DNA from: Pinus tabuliformis
Taxonomy: Eukaryota; Streptophyta; Pinopsida; Pinales; Pinaceae
NCBI GenBank assembly: GCA_031772625.1
Contig: CM062817.1
Location: 888,880,184-888,944,183, forward strand
Direction of reading: 5' to 3'
Length of the DNA stretch: 64,000 bases
Shown here: positions 53,400-64,000 of the stretch, one piece after another
How positions within the stretch are numbered: the first letter of the stretch is position 1
How the letters are laid out: each line of letters starts with the position of its first letter
Position numbers and translations under genes: made by a program
Notes under the pieces: generated by a model
Database searches by the model: none
Seen by the model: the letters and a program-made list of their open reading frames with translations, nothing else
What the model was told of the DNA's origin: nothing

Positions 53400-56300
53400 A
53401 CTATTTATTCGCCTTCCACTATAGCTCTTCAATCATGCTTTCAAGAACTCCTAATGATGGATCCCCTTTGGGATTCAAAACGTCGACAAAATATGATCAC
53501 TACTGTGGATATTCTCAAATTTAGCTCAATGGAAACTAACCACTGAAATATGAAATCCAAAACATTTTGTTTTCCCGATGCATTAGGTATTCCTAGGAAC
53601 CATACATAATTTTCCTTTGAACTTCAGTCGAGTGATACCAATAAAATCTATGTTTGTTGTTTCCCAAACCCTAATAATTGTTGTTTCCTATTTTCCTTAT
53701 TTGCTATGAAACTCCCCTGTTTGCTACAAAAGTACCCTACCTCTAATCTACTGCATATTCCACTTTTCAACAACATCATATCTTGTTTTGACGAGATTGT
53801 TATACCTATATTTTTTATGATGGTGACCCCAGAAGAAAAGAAGAAAGTAAAAGGAGGAGATATGGTGCGATATGAACCCCAATACCTTAGCTTAGTGAAA
53901 TTTGAGCTTGCCATTAGGGTATCATTTGAACAAGCTGGTTGTATCACATTGTGTGAGAAGATTCAAGGCCAGGGTCACCACTTGTAGCTCACAAAAAAAA
54001 TTTCACTAAATTTTAAAGGGAAGGAAGTAAAAGTTGGAAATTTGGAGTTTGTTGTCACAGAGCAATCAATAGTTGCTACCACTAAGATCCCTTTACACAG
54101 TGAAGAATGTTTTAATGGTATGGTGTAAGATTTAGCCCATTTCAAAGACTTTCTGAAGCCACAATACTAGGAGGAATATGGATCTACTATCTTGAGGAGT
54201 TATCTACAAGACCACCATAGTAAGTTGTTGAAGGTGATTCAAAGGTATTTTACATGTGAAGGGAGGTTCAAAAAAGTTTATCCATATCATATTAGACTTC
54301 TAATGCATTTTACAGGTTGGAAATCCTTGAATCTGCCTTACTAGTTTCTTAGGAGTCTGAGAAAAATGGTTGACAGAGTTTAAGAAAAGGGGATTCAGAT
54401 TGAACCTAGTTTATTTCATTTTTCATTGGTTATACTACTGGTGATAAAAGAGCTTGACAAGAGGGACCAGTCATGGCAAGACTTTTTATTTGTTTAGGGT
54501 GGATGACACATTCCTTTGACAGTCAAAATACTAAGAGAGATACCCCATCAGTTGCAATCAAAGTGGCCTCATCTGCAGCAGCTGGCTTGGTGAAAAAACC
54601 TTTGATTAAGGAAAAATCAGTGGACAAAAGAAGTGCCAAGAAACTTCACTTCTCACCTAAGGTAGAGAAAGTGGCTAGGAGACTGAGAACAAGAGCTTCA
54701 ACCAGGAGATTGCCTATAGACTCTACACATGTTCAAGCTATTGAGATATCAGAGAGTGCACATGAAGAAGTGGAAACTGATGAAAGGGATCAGAGAATTA
54801 AGGACTTGCAAGATTAGTTGGACAAGGCTCATCTAATGGTAGCATACTTACAGCAAGAAAATAGAGAACTCAGGCAGAAAATATCACAAGAAGTTGCCCA
54901 TCCCAGTGAGGGAGAACCATCAAGGAGAGAATTTGTACATGTTGTTAAAGATAAAAGAAAATAGATCATAGATGTTCAAGATGTGAAGGTGACAATTGAG
55001 CAATCAAGGAAACCTAGAACTAGGTCTGCTAGAAAGATGGAAATGCAAATGAAGGAGACTACTTAGCCAAAATAGAAGGTGGTTTTTCATGAGCAGAAAG
55101 AGTTTGAAAGACTATTGGAACAACTTGAAGGATTTCAACAACAAGTAGATTGGCTTGTAAAGAAAGATCAAAAGGATAAGTTGAGATTATTTAATCAATT
55201 ACAAATTGTTGAACCTATCCTTGACAAGGCCAAACATAAGTTAAAGTGGAGCGTTCCTCTGCATAGGCAAGTGAGAAATTTGTATACACATAATTTGGTT
55301 TTAAAAAGGAGAGTCAAACTAGTAAAATAGTAGCTGACTGAGGCCATGCAATCTAGAAGAAAGAGGAAGAAGAGAAAGTTAGATATACTTGCAGAAGCAT
55401 CACAAACGTAAATCTTCATCAGGTGGATGCCACTAATTTCTAAATTTTATCTTTTTTCCCAAGAAGTCATCACTGATCAGTTTTGGTGAAGTTTGCAAAA
55501 AACAAAACAAGGACATGTTGCACGTGTTACATAGTCCTTTATGTCGATGAGATGGAAAAATGTTGAGGTTTTGATTGTCCCATGCGATGTTATAAGGATT
55601 TCACAACACTTATAGCTTGCCTCTAGCACTTTATTTTAGAAAAACTCATCATATGCTCAAAAGTTTGAATTTGTTGTGCAAGTGGCAGTTTTGCTGTGAA
55701 AGTATGCTACATTGTCATCCAAGGAGATTAGGTGATCAGGAGGTTTGCAGTAATTTTTAAGGATTTTTCAGGAGTTCGTTACCATCACAAGTATATTTTT
55801 ATACTATCCATTTTCTCCATTTTGTGAGAGGAAGGCTGCAAATATGCAAAACTTGAAATGTTGCAAAACTGGAAGATTCACAACAAATGTTGCCTTTTTG
55901 ACACAATCTTGATTTTGCCTTGTAAATTCGAGTTTTTTGAGTTCTAGAAGTTGTTTAATCATGTCGTTAGGTGGAATTACTCCTTAGGATGGTATTGTTA
56001 GTGATTTGTTATGAAATATTTCTAATTTTAATGATGTATTAAGCTGAAAACTGCATTAGGTAATTAGTTCCTATTTTTTTGCAAAGTAGGTGAACAATTC
56101 GATGTATCTAGATGATGAATGGTTTTCATTTTCAAAAATTTGACCCTGCTACATGTGAGCGTAATATTTTTATGTATATAAGATGTTAAAAACTAAGAAA
56201 AAGGTTATGTTGGTTAGTGTGAAGAAGAAGGTTGCTATTTTGTATTAAATTTCTCAACTGAATAAAAGAAAGGCAGAAGGAGTTTGACAAGGATTCTTGT

Positions 56301-56878
56301 GTCGGAACTTTGTTGGTATGTTGTTCTTTGTGCTATCAGTTGTATCTTATGGTTCCATGGTTCAAACATATGTATTCATGTTTTAGCTTAAGAGTAAATA
56401 TTGCAGAATTCATTATAGTGTTATGTTTTATATAAGCTAAACATTTTATATGTCCTTTTCCTCTTAATGGAAATTTGAATTCATCTATGACTTGATGCTC
56501 TGATTTTCATCCTTATGATTCTACACTCACCCTTCCTACAACGAAATCAGGTTATATTATCAACAAAATTGTCTATCCTACCCCTGTCTAAATCACCTTC
56601 GTTATCCCTATTCACTTGAAATCATTAGTTGTGACTGGTTCTATGTTGAGTGGGTATTTTTTTTCTTACCTACCTTCATAATAGTAAATCAAATCTTCTT
56701 TTATAATCCTCAAACACACCCTAACATCAAAAAATTATTCATTCATCAGGTTGACAAAGGAAAACCCTAGTGAGTGAGCCCTCTCCAAGGCTAGTAAGGT
56801 TGGATCCTAGCCTAAAAGTGGCCTTTGGTTACCTTTGTAATCATTTCTTAGCCTAAATAAAATTATAGAGTGCTAACA
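53400..56878 (+). repeat. LTR of an old giant-LTR gypsy relative (copy B), left end unknown
   Basis: The right end reads GAGCCCTCTCC...GGTTACCTTTGTAA...AAATTATAGAGTGCTAACA and is followed after three bases (ttc) by a site starting TAGCAC, a decayed primer site with the same spacer as in the intact element. It contains the diverged LTR ORF and a TATA-like TATGTATATAAG near 56173. A related gag follows, which supports the 5' LTR identity. The left end lies somewhere after the AT-rich tract. Confidence 0.6.
53820..55411 (+). pseudogene. Diverged homologue of the LTR-encoded ORF (copy B)
   Basis: From ATG 53820 (MVTPEEKKK) to the TAA at 55409-55411 about 530 codons can be read through multiple stops and frame changes. 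Blocks match the ORF at 5558-7090 in the same order: CEKIQGQGHHL against CERISRIQHHR, LEFVVTEQSIVATTKIP against VDFILTPEIIAQATGIP, YFTCEGRFKKVYPYHIRLL against YFTCEGRFSQVYSYHIRLL, a coiled coil (LLEQLEGFQQQVDWL and on), and a terminal DILAEAS against RILAEAS. Identity is low overall but concentrated in these blocks. This shows the LTR ORF is an old, conserved feature of the group, not a chance frame. Confidence 0.75.
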
Positions 56879-57009
56879 TTCTAGCACTATTATCAAGGGC
56901 TGAAGGCTAAATTTTCCCTAATAAAACCTTTGTTTGAGAAGCTTAATCCTAGTTCATGTGGGTGAAAACGAGTTAGGGATCAATTAGGCTGAAGTTTCAC
57001 CTAAAGGTT

Positions 57010-58949
57010 GTGTTTAGACCTAGCTGTAATTATATTTCTTGGAAATATGGCTTTTATAATATCCATACAAGATCACATCCAAATTTTAATCCTCGTGAAG
57101 TTGTAAGTGACCCTGAGAAATTTCTTAGAAATAAGAGGTTTGAAGAAGGTGAAGTAAGTAACAGACCTCTAGAAATATCTTACACCCTTCCTGAGAGTGT
57201 TATAACTGTCGAAGACCTTGATTACGGCCTTTCATTTGAGCGAAGTCTTTTCAGATCCAAATATGAATGTTTTTTGTCTGAGACAATCATTGATGATTCT
57301 AGAATAAAACCATATATCCCATCTCAGAAACTTGGCATTTGAAAGTATGATAGAGACATTTTGCACAAATTTTATAAGCTTGAACACTTGGTTAATCAAC
57401 TACAAGGGGTTGCTGAGAAATCGCCTATATTTCAACAGGTTGTTCCAACATCTTCTACTCGTCCATCTACCTTGCCTTTGAATCCTCCATACCATTCTGC
57501 TTTGATTGTATTTGTTGTCTTCACTCCTCTAATCCCAACAACTCAGTAAATCAAAGTGCCACCGCCTCTTTCATCTTCATCATCAAGGACAATAGCTAGT
57601 ACAACTACATTTCAGACTACAGTCATGGCTGACCGCTACGACCCATTGGATTTACAAGGCCAACTACAAGATATGCCATAAAAATATTCCCAACAGTTTC
57701 CTTTGTTTGATAGTACAGGGGATTTGACAACACAACAACATCTAGATAAAATGAGTGATTTTATAGATCTTGAAGAAGTTGACCATGATGATGTTAAAAT
57801 GCAACTGTTAGCTTAGAATTTTTTTGAAGAGGTCAATAAGTGGTTTAGAGTTTTGTTAGCTACAAGTATTACTAGTTCCTAATAGCTTGAAAGACATTTT
57901 ATGACTAGGTGGGAAGTAAAAAAGAATTCTCTTCAAATACTAGCTGAGTATGAAAACTTGAAGAGAGCTCCTGGAGAAAAAGTCCAAGATTTGTCAACTA
58001 GATTCAATAAGATTTAAAATTCCATCCTTGCAATCATAAAGCCTCCCCCAGGTTTGGCCCTACTTCACTATCCAGATGGATTTGATGCTAGGATGGCCTA
58101 CCAACTGAGGGAGAGAAAGTAAACTACCTTGGAAGATATACATAAGAATGTTGTCAATGTAGAAGCTAACTTGCTGGCCAAGAAATCCAAGATGAAGACT
58201 AAAAAGAAGGTAACTATCAAGGAAGAAACTTCTACATCATCAGATGCTAAGTTGGAAACTTTAGTGAAGACCATGGAGAAGATGATGGAGAGAATGACTC
58301 TGGGAGATAGAGTTGTTGCAAGAGAACCACAGGGAGGTCCCCAAATCAGAAATCCTAATTTCAGAATACAATAGATTCAAATTAAGCAAAGAGAGCAGAG
58401 GAATCCAGCTGATTAGTGAAAGACCAGGGCACCTTTTTAAGAGAACTATGTAGAATAGGAGAAAATAGCAGCAAAAGATCAAAATGAGGGTCAATATCAC
58501 ATTCATTATTTTGGTGAAACATAGGACACAATCTTTTTAATAGAAGAGGAGTAATATTTGTTCTCACATTCATGGAAAGATGTCATCTCTACAGAATCAG
58601 AAGAGTATAAAAAGGGGTATCAAAATGTAGTTTTGGAGGTACATAAACAATCTAATTTGAGAAATCGAAAGGTGCCAGTTAATCCTCCAAATAAAGCCCA
58701 ATATTATGCACCTTCTACAAGTTAGAAGAAAGATGATACTCCAAAAGAGATACCTGAAAAGAAAGATATAGCCACCAAAGAAGAAAAAAGGGTCAGTCCT
58801 CTTTTAGTTTTGAAAATGAGATATCAAAAACTAAAATGTCTATCCCATTTAATGAACTGATTAAGAATGGAGTATACATAAATCAGATTATTAAAGAATT
58901 AAAAGTTGGAGATGTTTCAAATACTGTGAACATGAATGATGATCACCCT
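57010..58949 (+). pseudogene. Gag region of the old giant-LTR relative, cut by copia element 3
   Basis: The reading frame is broken by about ten stops, mostly TAG and TAA, but matches the intact gag at 9350-10750 block by block: LTTQQHLDKM against ITAQQHIDKM, NKWFRVL against RKWFRGL, RWEVKKNSLQI against RWEIRKDPLQI, YPDGFDARMAYQLRER against FPDGFDPEMAYSLRDR, and QIRNPNFR in both. The last recognisable residues (VNMNDDHP against VNVQDDQP) stop at 58949, where the copia LTR begins. So protease and pol were separated from it or deleted. An N-terminal part at 57010-57340 has no counterpart that I can align. Confidence 0.75.
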
Positions 58950-59125
58950 TGTTGACACCTAATCCTTGTGATTGGGTGAATATATGTAAATAGATAAATA
59001 AGAAATATGAACAGTCATCAGGAGATGAACTGAACAATCTCTCCCTCATGTATATAATGAAGACCTACCTGATGGAATAACACATGAATCATTTTTGCCT
59101 TATGGAGTTACTGCCTGGCCTGACA
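58950..59125 (+). repeat. 5' LTR of copia element 3
   Basis: It is a short LTR of 176 bp from TGTTGACACC to GGCCTGACA, inserted in the old gag and directly followed by a primer site. Short LTRs of this size are usual for copia. No 3' copy lies in the window. Confidence 0.75.
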
Positions 59126-59137
59126 TGGTGTCAGAGC
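59126..59137 (+). promoter_or_regulatory. Primer-binding site of copia element 3
   Basis: TGGTGTCAGAGC follows the LTR with no spacer. It differs from the initiator-methionine site TGGTATCAGAGC by one transition. Confidence 0.85.
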
Positions 59138-60217
59138 GAGCTCCTTTTTTTAGCTTTTACGCCCTTTGTAACTCCCTATTCTGCTCCTCTGCTCCTCTGC
59201 TCTCCATTCAAAATAGCCTTCCATACAAAGTGTTGTCTCTCCATCCAAAAATGTTGACTATTCATAAATGTTGGTAGTCTGCTCCACGCAATCACCTGAA
59301 CGCTGCTGCCACAATCACCTGAATGCTGCTACCACAGCCACCAGAATGCTACTCCAGGTAGGTTATCAGGTTCCTCTGCTGAATATTCCAAAACCAATTT
59401 TAGTTCCAATGCTGAGATGGTTTCGATTTCTCTATCATTTTTCTCTGTCATGGCATCTTCCACCTTTTTCCATTGATGTTCAATGAACCTTCTCATGTAA
59501 ACTCTATGTTAATTCTTTGAAAGAAAATTTCTGAAATGTATGAAGTCGATTGTTTCCCTGAGTAATGAGTTGAAGCTACCATAACAATCGTGCACAGTCG
59601 TGGGGGTGAAGATCATTTTATTTTATTGAATGAATGCTGGTCGAAACTATTGCTTTGGTTCGTATGTGCTGAAGAGTGCAGCGTATGATGGAATGCTTCT
59701 TCTTTGAAATGGAACGATTCGTTCAAATCACTGTGTGAATCCTGCATTAATGTTATGTTGGGAAATTTTAAATGATATGCTGCATGAATCCTTGAAAGCC
59801 ATATGATAGCTAAAATCCTTTTATACATGGTCATTGTGTGCTGGTGTTCCTTTCTTTCTTGAAGGTCGTTCTGTGAGTGAAGTGGGTATGTTGTATGGTA
59901 TTCGATATATATTGCAGCCAAACATATTCGATATATATTGTGCGTTGAATATTTTTAAAAGGGTCCATATGGTAGCTGCAATCTTCCACCTTTTTCTGTT
60001 GCCTTTTCATGTAAAACAATTCAAGAACGTTGTAGAAAAATGATGAGGACAAAATTTGAAAATTTTCTGAGAATGCATAGCTGATCTATGTTTTACAAAG
60101 ACTGTAGATGGAAAAAATTCCCTTTTGAAATGTAAAAAAGAAAATTACCACCAGAAGTACAATTTTACTGCATATTGGCAGAAGTATTTTTTCTATCAGA
60201 AGAAGTTTTTTTACAGA

Positions 60218-61163
60218 ATGAATTCAATCATATCTATGGTGGGAATAGTTCTCACTGGCAAGGAGAACTATCCTAAATGGTCTTGGATGATCAAACACAC
60301 CCTCATTTTCAACGAGTTGTGGAAAGGAGTGTGTGTCGAAGATGGAGACAATGAACTAGTACAACCTACCTCAGACAAAGAACTCGTCATTTGGGAAAAC
60401 GAGAACAACAAAGCTTATGCATCAATCGCAGCATCTGTAAATGAAGAGGTGAGTTGCCATATTTCATCATATTCAACTACCTTTGAAGCCTTACAAAAGC
60501 TGAAAGAACTCTATGACTCACATTTTTCACTTGAAGTTGTTCAACTCATGATTAAACTCTTCACTCTTGAACTGCAAAATAATGATCCTCTCGCTCTTGC
60601 ATCTGAAGTAAAGTCTATAATGCATGATATCAAATCCACTAAGGTTGAATTGGATATTCCTCTTATTGCTTTTCTCAAGGCACTTTATCCTACTTACTCC
60701 AATTATCTTGAGTCATTGCAAGCAAATGGAAATCTCAAAGATATAACCTTTGACTCTCTTGTGAAAAAGTTTGCTAAAAGAGAGAAAGCTTTTGGAAAGA
60801 AGACAGCCCCTGAATCTTTTGAAGAGTCTATGTGCCTTGCTCATAAACAAAAGCATCCTGCTCAAGATTCTACAAGAGGAAGAGGTGGTCGAAGAGGAAG
60901 AGGAAGATATTTCAGAGGCAGGGGGAAGACATTCTCAAGGAGAAAAGGTAGATTTTCACTGCATACGCTGCAAAAGAAATGGATCACATGATGCCTCTAC
61001 ATGCAAGCTACCATGGGACAAAATTGAGCAGAAAAGAAACCAACAGAAAGGTAAAACTGATGATACAGACAAAGGTAAAGCACCTGAATCCGCTCACTAT
61101 GTTCTGGCACAATGTAACATTGGAGTAAATGAAGATTTATTTAATGCTTCACTTGCCTCTTAG
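60218..61163 (+). pseudogene. Copia gag of element 3 (one frameshift)
   Basis: It starts MNSIISMVGIVLTGKENYPKW, chosen because the copia gag N-terminus usually has an L-G-x-NYxxW block near the start. The capsid-like region runs to about residue 200. A Gly/Arg repeat (RGRGGRRGRGRYFRGRG, about 60880-60930) follows and is where the frame shifts. In the shifted frame a zinc knuckle CIRCKRNGSHDASTC appears, and that frame is the same as pol. A TAG at 61161-61163 then separates gag from protease. Confidence 0.8.
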
Positions 61164-61175
61164 AAAAATGATTGG

Positions 61176-62400
61176 TTGCTTGATTCAGGAGCAACCTACC
61201 ACATGACTCATAGAAAAGTTTTTTTTGAAGAATTCATTGACAATGTTGATGGAGCAGTATACTTTGCAGACCAATCAAAAATCAAGCCATCAGGGCTTGG
61301 CACAATCAGGCTTAAACTGCCTGGTCTTCCAGAATTTCTTCTGCATCTATATCTCCCACAGCTCAAGAGAAACTTACTGTCCTTGGTCCACATCCGCCAG
61401 CAAGGTCACTCCATTCATATGTTTGATGGCAAGCTTGAGGTAAGAAAAGCATCTGACCACTCACTTGTCATGAGGGGAATAAATGAAGAAAGGCTTTTCA
61501 AGCTACAAGGAACCTCTGCTCGTGCACAACATTTCTCATACAATTCTCATCATGAAGAAGGTACACTTCCATCAAGTTTATTATGGCATGCTAGATTTGG
61601 ACATTTGAACTATGATAGTCTCCGCTTATTGAAGAAAAATGGTGTTGCTGGTTTGCCTACAATTCCTAGGAAACTTAAGCAATGTGATGCTTGCATTCTA
61701 AGAAAGCATAGCAAACAGTCTTTTCATGATTCACATTCAAGAGCACATAGAAAACTTGAACTCATTCATTCAGATTTATGTGGTCCAATGCCTATTCCTT
61801 CTGCAAATGGAAATAAATATATCATGACATTTATTGATGACCACACCAGAATGTGTTGGGTTTATTTATTGAAGAACAAATCTGATGCTTTTCAAACATT
61901 CAAGAATTTTCATAAATGGATTGAAAATGATGCACAATCTCATATTGGGTCTATTCGCACTGATAATGGAAAAGAATACACATCAAATGAATTTGAAAAC
62001 TATCTTCGCCAACATGGGATCAAACATCAAAAAACTGTGCCTTATAATCCCCAACAGAATGGTGTAGCTGAAAGAATGAATAGGACAATCTTAAATATGG
62101 TATGATCCATGATCTTCTTCAAAAATGTAAAGATAATGTTTTGGGCTGATGCTTTTCTATGAGCTGCATATATAAAGAATAGATGTCCATCTAATGCTAT
62201 AAGAAACAAGACTCCATATGAAATGTGGTATGGACATGTTCCTTCGGTAAAGCATCTCAGGGCCTTTGGTTCCACCTGTTATGCCTTGATACCAAAGGTA
62301 CATAGAAACAAACTTGGTGCTAGAAGTCATAAGTGTATCTTTCTGGTGTATTCAAACACCTCCAAAGCATACCGCCTCTATGATGAAGTAAATTAGAAGT
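61176..62400 (+). pseudogene. Copia protease and integrase of element 3
   Basis: The main frame (61176-62105) starts just before the protease motif (DWLLDSGATYHMTH, the active aspartate intact). The GAG-pre-integrase finger follows with HARFGHLNY and CDACILRKHSKQSF. The integrase core has HSDLCGP, RTDNGKEYTS and QQNGVAERMNR, so all three acidic residues are present. After a TGA at 62103-62105 coding continues through further stops (FLxAAYIKNRCPSNAI, TPYEMWYGHVPSVKHLRAFGS) to the end of the integrase region. It is inactive because of the stops, but only lightly decayed. Confidence 0.88.
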
Positions 62401-63035
62401 TGGTTGTATCTAGGGATATATTTTTTCTTGAATCATCCAAAACTAACAATGTTGTTGAGCGGAAACTTAATTGCTTGGATAGATTCGCAAAAGAAAAATC
62501 ATTTCAAGAATTTGATAATCATATTCCACATCTTGAAGGGGGGATTCCTATACAAGATCAACATGTGGAATCTTCTTCTGAAGAACACTCTCCCCCGCAT
62601 GAAACTCCAACAATAGATGATGCTTTAAGTGATGTGATTGATAGAATTGGGAGACTCAATCATGATTTAGTCCCAACTCAATCAACAGAGCAACTTGGAC
62701 CATATGAAAAAGGTCCCCCAAAGTGGCTGACAAAGACACTTGAAAGTGTTCATCCTAATGAGATTGGAAAGACAGGAACTAGAAATTCAAACCAGCAAAA
62801 TGGAGGTGATATGGATGACTCTAATTCACCTGTTGATATGGATGTTTCTTATGATTGTGAATTGAACTTGTCTACAAATTTTGAACCAACTTCCTTCAAA
62901 GAATCTACTTCTCATGATGAATGGAAAGAAGCAATGCAAAAGGAGTATGATGCCCTCATAAAGAACGACACTTGGAAGCTGGTTGATCCTCCATTAGGAA
63001 CCAAACCAATTGGCTACAAGCATAGAAAATTTTAG
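62400..63035 (+). pseudogene. Copia integrase-RT linker and RT start of element 3
   Basis: The 211-codon frame is mainly an acidic, Ser/Pro-rich linker (ESSSEEHSPPHETPT and on). At its end is HDEWKEAMQKEYDALIKNDTW, the conserved opening of copia RT, followed by KLVDPP-GTKPIGYKHRKF, where the family usually continues with a CKWVxK motif. The homology breaks there and the frame ends at a TAG. This marks the point where a different sequence replaces the RT body. Confidence 0.8.
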
Positions 63036-63845
63036 GGGCGAATGTTCGCCATTTGGCGAAATTAAGGGGTTTTAAATTTTTAGTGAGCGATAATTTTGTA
63101 TCATAGTACATTTTTACAAATCACCTCAAATAGCCCACCTTATTTTAAGGGAGAGAGTAAAAAAGGTAAATTTAGCCCTTGAAATTAGGAGTTACAACTT
63201 TTCAAGAATAGATTTTATTTAAGTGAATCCATTCGCCCATTTTCAAGAATAGGTTTTATTTAAGTGAATCCTATGGGCCAAATACCATATTTATAAAAGA
63301 GGTATGGTAAATTAATAAAAATATAAATAAATGAGAGGTACGGTAAATAAATAAAACATTTTTTTATATTTACTCCATAATTCATCTTATATACATGCAA
63401 GGGTGTAAACAAATAAAAATATAAGTAAAGTGGAGGTATGGTAAATAAATAAAACGTCTTTTTATACTTACTCAAAAGGTATGGTAAATAAATAAAAATA
63501 TAAATAAACTAGACATATGGTAAATAAATAAAACCTCTTTTTATATTTAGTCCATAACCCTCATTCTATTTATGAAGGCTCAAGAAAGAGGTTTTATTTA
63601 AGTGAATCCTATGGGCCAAATACCATATTTGTAAAAGAGGTATGGTAAATTAATAAAAATATAAATAAACGAGAGGTATGGTAAACAAATAAAACATTTT
63701 TTTATATTTACGAACACTCAAAAAATGTGTTATATTTAGGTGAAACCTATGGGCAAAATACTATGTGACAAACACCATGGACTAGATTGTTATTAATACC
63801 ATGCAAAAAAAATTATTAACCCTAATATTAGTATTAATAAAAATA
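63036..63845. repeat. AT-rich tandem and nested repeats of unknown origin
   Basis: A block 'tttaagtgaatcctatgggccaaataccatatt...' occurs at about 63250 and again at about 63598. Within and between them 'gaggtatggtaaataaataaaa' units recur at least seven times (63299-63690). Two overlapping palindromes, GGCGAAtgTTCGCC and CGCCAttTGGCG, lie at 63038-63061, right at the junction with the copia relic. They might mark the end of an inserted element. I could not assign it to a known transposon class. Confidence 0.7.
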
Positions 63846-63848
63846 AAA

Positions 63849-63915
63849 ATGGCACATGGTATTGACCCATGGTATTCACCAAAATGGCACATGGTATTGA
63901 CCCATGGTATTCACC
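63849..63915. repeat. 33-bp tandem duplication
   Basis: Two adjacent copies of 'ggcacatggtattgacccatggtattcacc' plus a short linker are almost identical. Each holds two inner TGGTATT phrases. It may continue the repeat block to its left. Confidence 0.85.
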
Positions 63916-64000
63916 TGGAATGTAGCCTATTTAAATGGGGGAATTAAACCAGCATATATTCAAACTAGTATAAAGTGAAAAAATATTTGATCCCTCTCGG

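Larger units (their letters stand above)
58950..63035 (+). mobile_element. Truncated Ty1/copia element 3
   Basis: It has a 5' LTR, a primer site, gag (60218-61163), protease and integrase (61176-62105 and on), a linker, and the very start of RT (62920-63035). It is cut at about 63030, before the RT core, by an unrelated AT-rich sequence. It lies inside the older gypsy gag, so it is younger than that element. The leader between primer site and gag is about 1.1 kb, long for copia. Confidence 0.85.

Noticed and set aside
41390..56878. The LTR ends at 45648 and 56878 as the two LTRs of one element
   Set aside because: They share only end motifs, their ORFs are of different kinds, and the DNA between holds fragments in the opposite orientation rather than a gag-pol.
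63230..63720. CRISPR-like array
   Set aside because: The repeats are AT-rich, unevenly spaced, and without constant-length spacers. The setting is a plant nuclear genome.

Overview
The window looks like intergenic DNA from a large seed-plant nuclear genome, and a conifer is the best guess. It is AT-rich and almost wholly built of nested, decaying retroelements. Most in-frame stops are TAG or TGA in place of CAG, CGA or TGG, the mark of cytosine-methylation decay. It also carries a Penelope-like element with a GIY-YIG endonuclease, a type reported from conifers. I found no intact host gene, tRNA, rRNA or CRISPR array. The conifer assignment is inference.

Layout. 1-3929: unassigned DNA, a probable LTR (2957-3538) and an archaeal-type RNase H fragment. 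3930-19996: a complete 16.1 kb Ty3/gypsy element with two 4.6 kb LTRs, an almost matching 5-bp target duplication and one uninterrupted gag-pol frame of over 2000 codons. 20023-21295 (minus): an intron-bearing pseudogene with a plant-mobile-domain-like fold. 24890-27274 and 28312-31984 (minus): two truncated Ty1/copia elements, each with its 5' LTR and primer site. 33027-40828 (minus): a complete 7.8 kb LTR element with a perfect target duplication that has zinc knuckles and a protease but no visible RT or integrase. 41390-45648: a decayed ORF of over 1100 codons ending in an LTR-like terminus. 47850-49150 (minus): a gypsy integrase fragment. 49920-52755: the Penelope-like element. 53820-58949: an old relative of the large gypsy element (LTR ORF plus gag), cut by a Ty1/copia element at 58950-63035. 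63036-64000: AT-rich tandem repeats.

The most interesting system is the giant-LTR gypsy group. Each 4.6 kb LTR contains an extra ORF of about 510 codons (N-terminal domain resembling putative plant transposon proteins, C-terminal coiled coil). The two LTR copies of this ORF carry different CAG-to-TAG stops, so it was open when the element inserted. A strongly diverged relative at 53820-55411 keeps the same protein end to end. The gag-pol polyprotein has an archaeal-type RNase H placed before the reverse transcriptase, while the usual RNase H after RT has lost catalytic aspartates. The element may therefore have moved RNase H activity to a new position and carry an accessory protein inside its LTR.

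All assignments come from reading the sequence and translations by eye. No database search or alignment was run.
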